Positions 16,197 through 27,367 of a stretch of 64,000 nucleotides of DNA are shown here, one piece after another (the stretch's first letter is position 1; the number at the start of each line of letters is the position of its first letter). The notes beneath the pieces are model-generated. The model saw only the letters and a list, made by a program, of their open reading frames with translations. It ran no database searches and was not told the DNA's origin. The stretch covers positions 8,169,605-8,233,604 of the forward strand of contig CM053246.1 of assembly GCA_028583405.1 (NCBI GenBank). Direction: 5' to 3'. Position numbers and translations under genes: made by a program. Origin of the DNA: Pogonophryne albipinna (lineage: Eukaryota; Chordata; Actinopteri; Perciformes; Artedidraconidae).

Positions 16197-18494
16197 ATGA
16201 CAACAAGATCACAGTCACACTCACACACACACATGCTCTGTGACCAGCTATTCTCTCTCTCTCACACCTGCTCGCTCGTCGCTGCCTGCTCGCTCGTCGC
16301 TGCTTCGGACCGGAGGTTTGTGGAGGCGGTTTGTGGAGGCGTTGTGAGGGCTCGTGTTCGCTTGTCGTGTGCTGGGAGCGGAGGAGGATTGTCACGGAGG
16401 AGGGCCCGTGTTCTGCTGGATCGGAGGCCTGCTCTGGTGCCATCCACCTGTCTTGGTTCCGGTGTGAAGGCCTGCTCCTGCCTGTTTCTGCTTCTACGGG
16501 TGCGAAGGCCTGATCTGAGATTCTGCGGAGAAACCTGGAGAGTTGCTACGCTGCTGCCTCCCTGCCTAGTTCTTGCTGCTGTCCTGGCGTGGTTCTTGCT
16601 CCGGGAACTGCGTGGATACTGTTGTGCTGGTCTGGGAGAATGGCGGGTGTCGTGTTTCTGCTGTGCCTTTTTTTTGGCTGTGCTGGACAAGGAGAAGATC
16701 GCTAGTCATCCTGAAAAATCTACTGGATTCGGGTATGTTCTGCCGCCCGCAGTGGACATCCCCTGTACAGTTTCGGAGGTGTTGCACAAACAATTGCTGG
16801 TTGCACTGTCGCGGACATTAATTTCGGAAAATGTTTGTCTTTCTCACATGCCTGCCACGATGGTCCTTCAAAATTGTTTTTTAAACTCTAATCTCACTTT
16901 CGCGAAGTTTGCTGGTGACTCTAGAACAGCTGACAATGTATGTGTGTTGATTAAGAGGAAAAGGTGCTTGGTATTTTTATTGTTGTTACTATCAGGAAAT
17001 GTACAGCCAAATCCAGGTCCACCTAGCAGTATTAGTCAAATAGCTACTCCTGCTGATTTTATATCTAGATCTGGGCTAGGTTTAATTCATTTAAATGTGC
17101 GTAGTCTGTTACCTAAATTAGATTTTGTCCGTATTTGGGCGAGTTCGACTGATGCTGATGTCATTGTCCTATCAGAAACGTGGCTAGATAAATCCATTTT
17201 GGCCTCTGACATTTACATAAATGGTTACAGTGTATATCGTACTGACCGGCCTAAAAAAGGTGGTGGCGTTGCCATTTATGTGAAAAATAAGTTTTGTGTA
17301 ACTAATATGGTTTCCAAATCTGTTAGTAAACAGCTAGAATTTTTAGCCGTGAATATTGAGGTAACAAAGGGTCAACAGGTCATGGTGGTGGGCTGCTACA
17401 GGGCCCCCTCGGCTGTCAAGGACTCTTTATCGTCATTGGCAAAACTGTTATCACAACTTTCCTACAAGGAAATAGTGCTGCTTGGTGATTTTAATTGGGA
17501 CTGGTTAACTTCTGTGTCAGAGGATTTTAAAAACCTGTGTACCTCTTTGAATTTTACCCAGATTATAGACAGTCCTACTCGCCCAAATATTAAGTCCCCA
17601 AATAAATCCTCCTTAATTGATCTAATTTTAACAAATGTTCCACATAAATACTCATCTGTGGGAGTATTTGCAAATGATGTGAGTGACCACTGTGTTGTAG
17701 CCACAATTAGGGACACTAAGGTCCAAAAGGTTAAACCACGTATCATCACAAAGAGAGACAAAAAACACTTTGTGGAGCAGGGTTTTTTACATGATCTGTT
17801 TGTTTTTGATTGGGGTAAAATCAATCTGTGTGCTGATGTAGAAACTGCATGGTCTTATTTTTATCTTGGTTTTATGAAAATTATAGATAGACATGCACCT
17901 CTGCGTAAATTTAGAGTGAAGGGACGAAACAATCCCTGGTTTTCTGCTGAGCTGTCCAGTCTACTTCATGAGAGAAATAATGCTTGGGCTAAGGCTAGGA
18001 AATCAGGCTCAGAGGTAGAATGGCTACGCTTTAGGCAGCTAAGAAATAGCTTCACATCTCAAATAAAAAGTGCTAAATCAAAGTACTATTTGTCAGTGAC
18101 CACAGAAAATCTGAATAATCCTAGGAAACTTTGGAAAGCCATAAAATCGATTTCCACTGGTGATATCCCAAATGAGCTACCTCCGTGCCTCACCACAGCA
18201 TCTGGCATTATATCAGACAGGGCTACTATGCTAAATTGCTTTAATAAGCATTTTGTGTCTTGTGGCTCTCTGTTTGATTCTGTCACTGACTGTACTTCTG
18301 CTTCTGTGAACGCTCCAATCCTTGACTCTGAACAATGTGGTCTGGAAAACCCTTTCAGTTTTACTCCTTTAACTATTGGTATTGTTCGTGAAGCATTATC
18401 CAAGTTAGATCCTAGGAAACCGGCTGGCCCGGACAGCTTTCTTTTTAAAGATAGCTGCAGATTTTATTGCTCCACCTCTTACTTCTCTTTTTAA
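16197..18494 (+). pseudogene. LINE ORF, N-terminal region and endonuclease domain (frameshifted at its end)
   Basis: The first in-frame ATG is at 16197. The N-terminal 260 or so residues are Cys/Arg/Leu-rich and not recognised. A hydrophobic run (VFLLLLLSG) leads into NVQPNPGP at 16998-17021, a 2A-like motif at the position where many L2/CR1-type LINEs carry one. The endonuclease follows, with its expected residues in order: LNVRSL (~17090), LSETWL (~17170), GDFNWD (~17484) and SDH (~17682). All catalytic positions I can place are kept, so this nuclease could still fold. The frame runs into the RT N-terminal segment (KPAGPDS) and then into a premature stop at 18492 because of a small indel near 18437. 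The natural protein would continue into the next entry. Confidence 0.85.
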
Positions 18495-19920
18495 CCTCAC
18501 CCTCAGCACAAATACAATTCCAAAAGTATGGAAGTCTGCTTATGTCTTGCCTTTACTGAAAGGAGGGGAGGCAACTATTTTAAATAACTATAGGCCAATC
18601 TCTAAATTGTCAGTTCTGGCTAAGGTGCTCGAACGACTTGTGAGTGAACAAGTAAAGGAGTTTTTATGTATAAATGATATCCTGTCTGAACATCAGTCAG
18701 GCTTCAGAAAGAAACACAGCACCATCACTGCGACAATGAAAGTGGTAAATGACATTACTAGTTATTTAGATGATAAGCAGAGTTGTGCAGCTCTATTTAT
18801 TGACCTATCCAAAGCGTTTGATACCGTTGATCATCGCATTTTAAAGCAGAGGCTACTCAGTATTGGCATATCCAGCCATGCAGTGGGGTGGTTTGTGAAC
18901 TACCTTTCTGAAAGGTCCCAATGTGTTCACTTTGATGGGCTGTCTTCTGAGTGGTTAAACATTTCTAATGGTGTACCACAAGGTTCTGTTTTAGGACCAC
19001 TTTTATTCTCCATATATATTAACAGCGTAGGTGATAATGTGGATGAAGCTACTTTACATTTTTATGCGGATGATACTGTGATGTATTGTGCAGGTCCCTC
19101 CATTAAAGAGGCTGTTGTTGAATTACAGGCTGTTTTTAACACTATTCAGACTCAGCTCTCTGAATTAAAGCTTCTTTTAAATGTGGATAAAACCAAGGTA
19201 ATGCTCTTTTCAAAAGCAAAAAAGACACCAGAGCCTGTTTTAGATATTGTAACTACGCAAGGAACAACACTTGAAGTTGTTGCCTGTTATAAATACCTAG
19301 GTATCTGGCTTGATGATTGTCTCTCTTTTAAACTTCATGTCAATAACCTGCTTAAAAAACTGAGGGTTAGGCTAGGTTTCTTTTTCAGGAACAAGTCCTG
19401 TTTCTCGCTTGAGGCCAGGAAAAGGCTAGTCACTGTGACCTTTTTACCTGTGCTGGACTATGGTGATTTGTTATATATGAATGCACCTGCCAATTACCTG
19501 AGCAAGTTAGATGCTGCGTATCACAGTGCACTGAGATTTTTGACAAATTGTAAAGCACTTACGCATCACTGTACCCTGTATACCAAGGCGGTTTTGCCAT
19601 CACTTACTGTACGGAGGCTCAGTCACTGGTACTTTTTCATTTACAAAGCCATGTTGGATAAACTACCATCTTATATCTGCTCCCTGATCTCTCTGCGAAT
19701 TGAAAGTACTTATTGCCTGAGATCACATGCTGTGGTTTTATTAAATGTGCCAAGTGCTAGGACTGTCTTAGGGAAGAAAGCTTTTAGATGTGCAGCTCCA
19801 CTAACATGGAACAGTCTGCAAAAAGAATGGAAAATTACCAAGCTAGTACCATTACATGTTTTTAAAGCTCGGTTGGATGCTACAAAATCAGATGCGGTTG
19901 GTACCTGTACATGTGGTTAA
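18439..19920 (+). pseudogene. LINE reverse transcriptase domain (second frame of the same ORF)
   Basis: The frame is open from about 18439 to the stop at 19918-19920. RT blocks appear in the canonical order: NYRPISKLS (~18585), HQSGFRKKHST (~18690), FIDLSKAFDTVDH (~18796, first catalytic Asp), GVPQGSVLGPLLF (~18970) and YADD (19063-19074, catalytic Asp pair). A thumb and C-terminal part follow with CYKYLGIWLDD and typical RT-tail sequence to the stop. The domain is intact; what fails is its link to the upstream ORF. It has no start codon of its own at the true domain start, so it should be read as the second half of one broken polyprotein. It would prime on and copy its own RNA in target-primed reverse transcription. 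Confidence 0.9.
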
Positions 19921-20096
19921 ATATGTAAATTGTAATCCCTGTACATTTTGCTGTATGATGTCCTTTTGTTGTTCTGTTGTTTATGTTTTTATGTCTTCTT
20001 GTGGAACCTACTGCTGCAGGTCTCCCTTGAAAAAGAGATCATTGATCTCAATGGGATTTTACCTGGATAAATAAAGGTTTTGAATTGAATTGAATT

Positions 20097-20973
20097 GTTA
20101 ATTATGTTGTCAGTTTGTGGGTGTCACTGAATGGAATTGAGACCTGGAAATGACAAAACAGACATTTTTGACTTTGTAAAGGACAGCTCTTCTATTACTG
20201 GTAACTATTGGCGGGGTGAAAGATATGATGACATAAAGAGAAATACCAAGACGGACAAACATAACAAATCAAATGCAGTCATAAGGTCGTTATGATTTAG
20301 TTTCTGACAGAGAGGGAGCGATTTAAAGAAGCTGTTCGGCTCCGCATACAACAGATATATGTTTTTAGCAACTGTATATATTACAGATATTATATACTTT
20401 ACTGATCCCAAATTAGAAACATTTTATTTATTTGTATTTATTTATTTTTGATTTGTAGTTATTTGCTTATGCCAAAAGTGTTGTATCCCAAACCAACTCA
20501 AACACATGATCAAACGTACAACAAAAATAACAAATTAAAATAATAATACATTTTGGACCTAAATTGCAAGGATAATACGTAAAACTGGATTTAGATGAAC
20601 ATGGAGAAAGAGATGAGACAGAAATAGAGGGACACAGGCACTGATGTTGGGTTTGATCCGAGGACAGGCAACAAGGGAACGACAACAGTCATTGGCAGCG
20701 AGACACACACACAAACAAACACACACGGATGTGAGAGCGGAGCGTCTCTGGTGACAGCTAATGACGGAGCTGCACCTCCACCCTTCACTGATCCCTGTTC
20801 TTTAGATGGAATTATAATCCTTCACATTGCATTTCAATTCTGGCAGGTTAGATTATGGTGTTGCCAATGATATTTCATTTTATTTATTACTAACCATAAA
20901 GTGCTTATTTTCTTACTGGTGTCCACCATTGAAAACATGGAGGTGGATACACGCTATATATGTTATGCTGCAT
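20097..20973. other. No gene seen
   Basis: Non-coding. TACTTTACTGATCCCAAATT near 20395 resembles an antisense LINE tail. Short CA-rich run near 20702. Confidence 0.4.
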
Positions 20974-21058
20974 AAAAGCATGACATGGGACTTTTAAGGG
21001 TATAAAGATGCATAATTTATGCATCTTTATACCCTTAAAAGTCCCATGTCATGCTTTT
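20974..21058. repeat. 85-bp perfect palindrome joining two MITE ends
   Basis: Two 42-nt arms are exact reverse complements around a single T at 21016. Each outer half is a MITE terminus (AAAAGCATGACATGGGACTT and TTAA at 20994; mirrored from TTAA at 21035). The inner 37 bp (20998-21034) is itself a palindrome. The left terminus has no element body behind it. Confidence 0.97.
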
Positions 21059-21709
21059 CCGGTTATTACCCGTCCCTTGTGTGTTATGAAGATTTTTATG
21101 CATGTAAATGGTCTGCAAAGTCACAAACCCTCAAAGTACACCCTGTAGACACAGAAAAGACCTGTCTATGCTGCCCCAGAACGCCTCGTTGGACATTTCT
21201 CTTTTTCCATTGTTTTCTTCCTGGGTACAGTGATGTGCCCATACCCAAATGGACCAATCCGTGGAGCCGTTACGTTACGTCCGTGGATTGGTCCAAATAG
21301 ACTCAATCTTTTCTCAGCTGCAGCTCTGCCGATTTCTCCTTCCTGAGACGGCGGGACGCGGCGAGGCTATGAGTCTGTGTGTGAGCACACACACAAACTC
21401 CCAGCCGGGCTGCGGGTGTGTGTGTTTCGCTGTGTCTCGCTGTCTCGCAGACGGCCACTGGGCTCACAGGGAGGGGAGAGGGGGGAGGGGAGAGGGGAGA
21501 GGGGAGGGGGGGGAGGGGAGAGGGGAGAGGGGAGGGGGGCAGGAGCTCCAACAAGCCGTTTAGGACAGAGAGTGAATACACATACTATACAGAGATGCTG
21601 TATGAGAAACCAATGTGAGTTTGGAAAATTGCACAATGTAAATCTATTTTAGTAAACCTCAACAATGGAATTATGATCAGTAGAAATGGCCATGACATGG
21701 GACCTTTAA
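21035..21709. mobile_element. TTAA-bounded MITE, copy 2
   Basis: Bounded by TTAA at 21035 and 21706, with inverted termini TTAAAAGTCCCATGTCATGC and, at the right, ATGACATGGGACCTTTAA. It is similar along its length to 26307-26989. TTAA ends are typical of piggyBac-type insertion; no transposase is encoded. The short ORFs inside are not genes. Confidence 0.8.
21466..21540. repeat. G-rich (GGGGA/GGGGAGA) tract
   Basis: About 75 nt made almost only of G and A with many runs of four or more G, inside MITE copy 2. Absent from copy 3, where the matching place has GGGAGGGGGGCAGG only. Has the composition expected of a G-quadruplex-forming sequence. Confidence 0.85.
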
Positions 21710-22384
21710 CTCAGTACATCTCGAAGATAACAGCTTACAGCTTTTATTCAACGATTTAAATGTTCATACAGTATTTTCTTATTTGAATGTTTGTGATAAA
21801 CTGAAATATTACAAAGCTTGGCTGTTTTTCTGAGCTCATGAAAAGTTGACCTTGAGTGTTTTTTGCTGGACAGATATTCAGCTACAAATACCCCAAATGT
21901 TATAAATATCCTTAATAGTAGAAGGGAGCTGTTTTTAACACTGTCCATTTGACTGCAAAATGGCTCTGTTCAGATTTTAAGTAATCTGTTGATAATACTA
22001 ATTATTTAACTTGACTATGGTTTCTATTGCATGACTTATGTGTAGTGGAGTATTTTCTCAATCTGGAATTAGCTTAATGTTTACCAAATACAGTATATCA
22101 AAGCTTGAAAACATTAAATGGCTGGAGAATTCCAAAAATAAAATCTAAATCTCACATGTTTTAAACCAATGTTTACACTGAAAAATGAATGTTTTAGGAG
22201 CACAAGGTCAGGGTTAGATATTAGTTTTGGGGTATTGGGTCGGTGTTTTTAAGTTGGTAAATCTTTCTGTATGATACATTGACTTTTCACTTCAGATGGC
22301 CCATTTCACATATCTCCTTTGAGTTTGTTTGTTACACGGTTTGTGAATCTAATGAATTAAATGTAATAGTAGTTTAACTAAAGC
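21710..22384. other. No gene seen
   Basis: AT-rich non-coding DNA without recognised repeats. Confidence 0.45.
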
Positions 22385-22680
22385 AGGGGTGGGGAACCTC
22401 CGGCCTCCGGGCCATATATACGGTCCGTGAGACCATTTGATACGGCCCTCGAGGTAATTTATAAACACACGCAAAACAATTTTAAAGAAATCTAGACCGC
22501 AATACAATTAAACACGCCAAGGACAGGTTCCTTGAACACAACACGAGCGTAACGTGTCATCACGTGGTGGCAGTTCATGTGTCCCCGATGATAAAGAGCA
22601 GCATGTCATTTATTCTTCCCTAGCCTTGCCGTAAAAACACTTGCAGCCACTTTTATGGACTCATTAACAAAACTGCGGAA
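22385..22680. mobile_element. hAT-like left end (right end not found)
   Basis: CAGGGGTGGGGAACCTCCGG at 22385 is a characteristic hAT terminus. No inverted partner or second AACTAAAG was found downstream, so the extent given is nominal. Confidence 0.55.
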
Positions 22681-24052
22681 CAATCAATGAAAACAGCTTC
22701 CTTTTCACCACTCTCTTGTTGTCTGTCTCCTATTATTCTGCGATTGCTGGCTCCCGGTTTTTGCATTTGTGTTTGTACATATCATTTTTTGTCGATAAGC
22801 GCTGGTTTGTTTAGAAATATTGCTGCTCGGAGGAGGGGTAGGAGGGCTTTCTGTCTGCCAGTGTGGCAGTGTGGGCTGGGAGGATGGATGAGACGACTGT
22901 CAGCTTCATCACCACGGGTGCTTTGAGTTTACAATTGTTGCCCCTCTGTGTGGTTCGACTGGAGAGAGGCACAGTGTCTGGGATTACTTAGCCCGACTCA
23001 ACAGATGTTTCCTAGGATAAAAAAATTGGGTTTTCGTTTCCTGTTTCTGAGCTGGCAGATGGAAAACACAAATGTTTTACTTCCTTAATGCCTTGCCTTC
23101 TCTCCCATGTTGCTGCCACTTGACTGACTGCAGCCTGCATCTCATGAGGCCTTCGGTAAAATAACATAATTAAATGCAACTGTAAAATGCCTGGGATTAA
23201 ATTGAATAACAAACAAAGAAACCTTTAGAGAAAACATTAATTTAGATATTCTGGCATATTTTTATATAACCTGAGAGGAAAGGTCTCATTTATGTATTTT
23301 TTCTAGCGTAGGAACAATCACGATATGTGCTAAATCATATATTCTTCATAGCAAATATTCTGAACCTGTAATGAGTTCAAAGTAAATAATTTGTTTCTTT
23401 AATGTAGTGGAATAAAATAATGTAGTAGCATACATTTAAAATACTTAAAAGTGCAGTGCCCGAGTAATTTTCCTACTTCTTTCTGTCACTAGGAAATGTC
23501 TCAGGTTGTGTTTCCAATATTTATATCACTTGCAAGCGTTACCTGCTGACTTTAGTGAGGTTTATGTACTTTCAAAGGGCCAAAAATCCCTTTTTATGCA
23601 GAGCATTTTAAAGAGAAACATTTGTACAGGTGTAAAGTACTACTGCTTATGTGGAAAAAGCTTGATCAAAAGTCTTACTCAGACTTCAGAGGAAACTGTG
23701 GGATAGGTGTTATCTTTAATCAAGTAATGTCTCTTGAATGACTGTCAGTTGGTACGTAGATAGTAAACAAATGAAAATGAATTGCTGGTGTGGAGTTCAT
23801 GAATCATTTAACTTAACAAATATTTAGTCTGCTCCTCACTTTTTGCTACAGGCTAAATGCCTTAAGGCTACATTAGCTGCTACACACCCTAGATTGTTTG
23901 CAAGAAAGTTGTGTGTAGGTAACTCACGCAATAGGGTTGAAAGGGAAGATAATTGCATGGTATGTGATGTTGTTCCTTTTTTTAATCTTTTGTTAAACTC
24001 AACCAAATTAGTCTGACAATGTTTTGGGAGTATTCTGCTTTTTGGGTTTTTC
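22681..24052. other. No gene seen
   Basis: Non-coding. ORFs at 22687, 23012 and 23506 have no recognisable domain or splice context. Confidence 0.45.
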
Positions 24053-24370
24053 TGTTCCTGGAGTGTGTTATAGGTTTTGGTGCATGTAAATGGTCTGCAT
24101 AAGCCTGTGTTCCTCCCACACACTCCCCCCTGAAACGCCTCCACTGGACTCCTTTGTTTACTTCTGTAACTTAATGACATCACTATGTACACGCCTATAT
24201 TGGCTAGCGCTCCAACACATTCTATGGCTAAGAAGCGGGTCATTTGTGACATATCTCGAAGCAGTTGACCAATCAAAACAGAGCCGTCTGCCCAACCAAT
24301 CAGAGCAGACTGGGCTCTGGTTTCAGACAGAGGGTGAAAAGAGGTGCTGCACCACAGGCAGTATGAGAAA
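24053..24370. repeat. Dispersed repeat, related in reverse to 55826-55975
   Basis: ATTGGCTAGCGCTCCAACAC and TAATGACATCACTATGTA recur as reverse complement near 55865-55925. The first part (GCATGTAAATGGTCTGCA) also resembles the TTAA MITE family. Likely a diverged MITE. Confidence 0.55.
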
Positions 24371-24379
24371 AGCTTATTT

Positions 24380-24600
24380 ATCTCTGACTCGAGTCGGATT
24401 CGAGTGGCGATTTTCGGGACTCGTGACTCGACTCGGACTCGCGCACTGATTGACTCGACTCGGACTCGTGAATTCTCGCGCACAACGACTCTGACTCGGA
24501 CTCGTGAATATTTCACCCACGATGACTCGGACTCGACTTGTACATTGACGCTCCGACTTGGACTCGGATTCGAGCAAGTTTTGTCTCGAGTCAGATGTAC
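24380..24600. repeat. GACTCG-rich degenerate tandem array 1
   Basis: Built from repeated GACTCGGACTCG-like hexamer pairs with drift. Long ORFs on both strands here are repeat translations. Confidence 0.8.
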
Positions 24601-25083
24601 TCTGTCCTGGCGTGTGCACCTGCAAGGCGAGTTCACATACTGGGCCCCGCTATTCCAGTCTAAAGATGTCCAGAGACACACCCTGCAGTATGCTTTCACA
24701 CGTTCTGCTTCCACATTGGAAAAGAGCAGCGCAAAATGCTCGTTATGTGGAAACAATATTGAAGAGAAGGCTCCGTAACACATTACTCTAAGGATCGAGT
24801 TCAGACATATAGGCTGTCTTGAACACTATCATCAGAGGAATGTGATCTAATCTATTGTGGTGACCACTGTATAACATAATTCACTCATGGAACTACAGTT
24901 TGGGGGTATTGTTTCCGCACGGACATATGTGTTGTCAACTGTATATATTGTGTGCCCTCCTGGTTTCTTTCTCTTGTTTTCCCGGGCTGCGACCCGATAA
25001 CATGTCTTTTTCTGCTCCTGATTAAAGTCAACATTGCACCTTCGATGCACTGCCTCCGACTCCTATCTCTTGGCACTACACTA
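24601..25083. mobile_element. Possible LTR-like fragment
   Basis: Contains CTCCTGATTAAAGTCAACAT, which could be a polyadenylation region, and ends in GGCACTACA, the layout of an LTR 3' end. The stretch GGGGGTATTGTTTCCGCACGG resembles GGGGTATTGTCCGAACGG near 39673, so it is a dispersed repeat. No clear 5-bp target duplication was found; the LTR reading is tentative. Confidence 0.3.
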
Positions 25084-25194
25084 TAAATAAAGATTCAGCT
25101 GATAACACGAAAGCACATGGCTACTTAACATGCAGAATGTTGTCATTTTGCATGCTAAGCAGCCATGTGCTTTCTGGGGCTTAATCTTTATTGA
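25084..25194. repeat. ~110-bp imperfect hairpin
   Basis: The left arm (AATAAAGATT...AAAGCACATGGCT...ACATGCA) pairs with the right arm (TGCATGC...AGCCATGTGCTTT...AATCTTTATT), about 50 nt per arm with a few mismatches. The outer segments AATAAAGATT/AATCTTTATT and inner AAAGCACATGGCT/AGCCATGTGCTTT pair exactly. Could be a small MITE or a foldable transcript. Confidence 0.75.
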
Positions 25195-25790
25195 TATATT
25201 TAAATATTCACTTTAAAAATTGTAGCGTTCCTGGCTGAATGATGGTCAGACTCTCTAACTGATGGAATCTGTTTATTGCACACCCTTGCTTTTATACAAT
25301 CATTACCAACGTAATAACTTATGCCCTTATAAGCCAGGTGCTAAAAACCCAATGCAACTATTTAGTATATGTTAATTTATTCGTCATCTATCCGTCATTA
25401 TACATGTGTGTTTTCACTGCTCCGTTGTCCATTGACTTCCGGTAAAAGTTCCTTCAAAATAAGAGTCCCGATCTTATTACTATCAAAATAAAAGTGCAAA
25501 ACGAAAACTTTACCATAACAAAAATATTGGCATACAAATATAATCACTTCTCTAAAAGGTAACTTTTTAAATTTAGTTAGACATATTAAAGTTAATTTAT
25601 AATAATAAAAATAATAATAATAATATTATTAATAAGCTTTATATTTGTATAGCACCTTTTATACAATAATTTTAGCCAAACTCGCTTCACAGCAGTTCAA
25701 TAGACAGATTAGTATAACATGATAGGATAAAAGCAATGTAGAGGAGCAGCTACATTTCAACAAATATATCCACTAAGATTAATACATGAA
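25195..25790. other. No gene; dispersed repeat fragment
   Basis: Non-coding. 25595-25630 is an ATA/TAA run followed by TTTGTATAGCACCTTTTATA, the same repeat type as at 43455 (TTTATATAGCACCTTTCAAC). Confidence 0.5.
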
Positions 25791-26066
25791 GACTTGTGAC
25801 TCGGACTCTTCTTGGGTGACTCAGACTCGAACACAGGTAATGATGACTCGGACTTGACATGGACTCTTCTTGGGTGACTCAGACTTGGACTCGGACTCGA
25901 ACACAGGTAATGATGACTCGGACTCGACTCGGACACTCCTTGGGTGACTCGGACTTGGACTCGACTCCGACTCTCCCTTGGTGACTTGGACTTGGACTCG
26001 GACTAGAAAAGTGGGGACTCAAGAGTGACTTGGACTTGTGAATTGGTGACTTGACTACAACACTGT
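25791..26066. repeat. GACTCG-rich minisatellite array 2
   Basis: Tandem units containing GACTCGGACTC, CTTGGGTGACTC and CGAACACAGGTAATGATGA repeat about every 60-65 bp and then shorten. The array ends in GTGACTTGACTACAACACTG at 26048-26067, a hAT-like CACTG end, so it may be the internal array of a transposon. Confidence 0.75.
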
Positions 26067-26306
26067 CTCACACATAAGAAAAACTTTATTTATCAATACT
26101 TACAGCCCCTCCAAACTTGTTTCTAATATTGAGTACTTCTATATCAAATTAAATAATCATAACTTAATAATCAAAAACATTAAAATACGTATTTTATAAG
26201 ATTTTAATTCAAATTAAGCTAAAGAACATTGGTTCATCTCTGTATAATAACGTTAACCAATATTGTGTGTTAATGTATTTGACTATCGGTCATAGCAAAC
26301 ATGTTA

Positions 26307-26989
26307 TTAAAGGTCCCAGCTTTTCCGGTTATTTCCCGTCCCCTTGTGTGTTATGTAGGTTTTTCTGCATGTAAACGGTCTGCAAAGTCACAAACCCTCA
26401 AAGTACACCCTGTAGCGAGTAAAACTCTAACACAGAAAAGACCTGTCTATGCTGCCCCAGAACGCCTCGTTGGAGACTTTAAAAAAAAATTCTTCCGGGG
26501 AAGATTGACGTCACTCTGGACCAAATGGACCAATCCGCACACACATACACTCACTCAGCCTGAGCTCAGACCCCACGCAGCAACCAGGAAATTACACAAT
26601 ACAGCTCACACTGTCCGCTCCTCGAGCCCCAGAGGGCGGAGCAGCGAGCCCTGCAACGTCCCGCCAACATGGCACCCAGACACCACGCAGCATTCTTATC
26701 TGTTTGCCATTACTGCTGTCATTTTCTGGTTGCTAACAAACGGCATGAACATAAACACTGATGTTCCGCTGCAACGGTGGTTGACTAATCAGAACAGAGT
26801 GGGCTCATAGGGAGGGGGGCAGGAGCTCCAACAAGGCGTGTAGGACAGAGAGTGAATACACATACTATACAGAGATGGTTTATGAGAAACCAATGTGATT
26901 TTGGAACATTTAACAATGTAAATCTATTCTAGTAGACCTCAACAATGGAATTATGATCAGTAGAAATGGCCAAGACATGGGACCTTTAA
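26307..26989. mobile_element. TTAA-bounded MITE, copy 3
   Basis: TTAA at 26307 and 26986. The termini TTAAAGGTCCC and CAAGACATGGGACCTTTAA match copies 1 and 2 at the ends and in the body (CAAAGTACACCCTGTAGC; GGCAGGAGCTCCAACAAG). The 169-residue ORF within it is not a gene. Confidence 0.8.
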
Positions 26990-27367
26990 GAAATAGGGTT
27001 TCAGGGTATTTAAATAAAGTGAGAAGAAAATGACTGGACATTTACATCAGCCTTTTGTATCCAAGCGTGAATATAATTTCAGTTCCAAGCTGTTCAGATG
27101 TGAATGAAGCTGTAGTAATTTATCCATCAGTATACTAAAATGTGGGCATATTCCGCTGGTTTTCTCGTACGACATGATCCAAAGGGACCATTTAGCGTGT
27201 TATAGTTTGCTAAAAGTAAAAGAGGTTTAGTAGGCAATTCTTCTGTGTCCCTGAACAACAAAAACTGCTGACGTTTTAAGGCGGCCGACGAAGCAGTTTA
27301 TCCTCTGGCATCAACATGATTCCACACAATGAATATGGACGGTGTAATGCTTTAAAAAAAAAGAAAC
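26990..27367. other. No gene seen
   Basis: Non-coding sequence between two MITEs; no recognised feature. Confidence 0.45.

Larger units (their letters stand above)
16184..20096 (+). mobile_element. Near-full-length L2/CR1-like LINE
   Basis: A single plus-strand non-LTR retrotransposon of about 3.9 kb. It has a GC-rich 5' part, an apurinic-type endonuclease, a reverse transcriptase, and a 3' end with ATAAATAAAGGTTTTGAAT running into a GAATT repeat, as in L2-type elements. TGTTAATT precedes it (16170-16177) and follows it (20097-20104), a possible target duplication. One frameshift near 18437 separates endonuclease and RT frames. Superfamily assignment is from motif style. Confidence 0.9.

Noticed and set aside
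23836..24783. 315-residue minus-strand ORF
   Set aside because: It reads through the GACTCG repeat array and a dispersed repeat; no domain or splice sites support it.
24841..25080. Solo LTR
   Set aside because: LTR-like 3' features exist, but no TG...CA with matching target duplication could be shown; left only as a low-confidence fragment.
25791..26066. Possible CRISPR-like array
   Set aside because: Units are contiguous and degenerate with no spacers; a eukaryotic minisatellite.
26301..26810. 169-residue ORF
   Set aside because: Lies wholly in a MITE and is not conserved in frame between copies 2 and 3.
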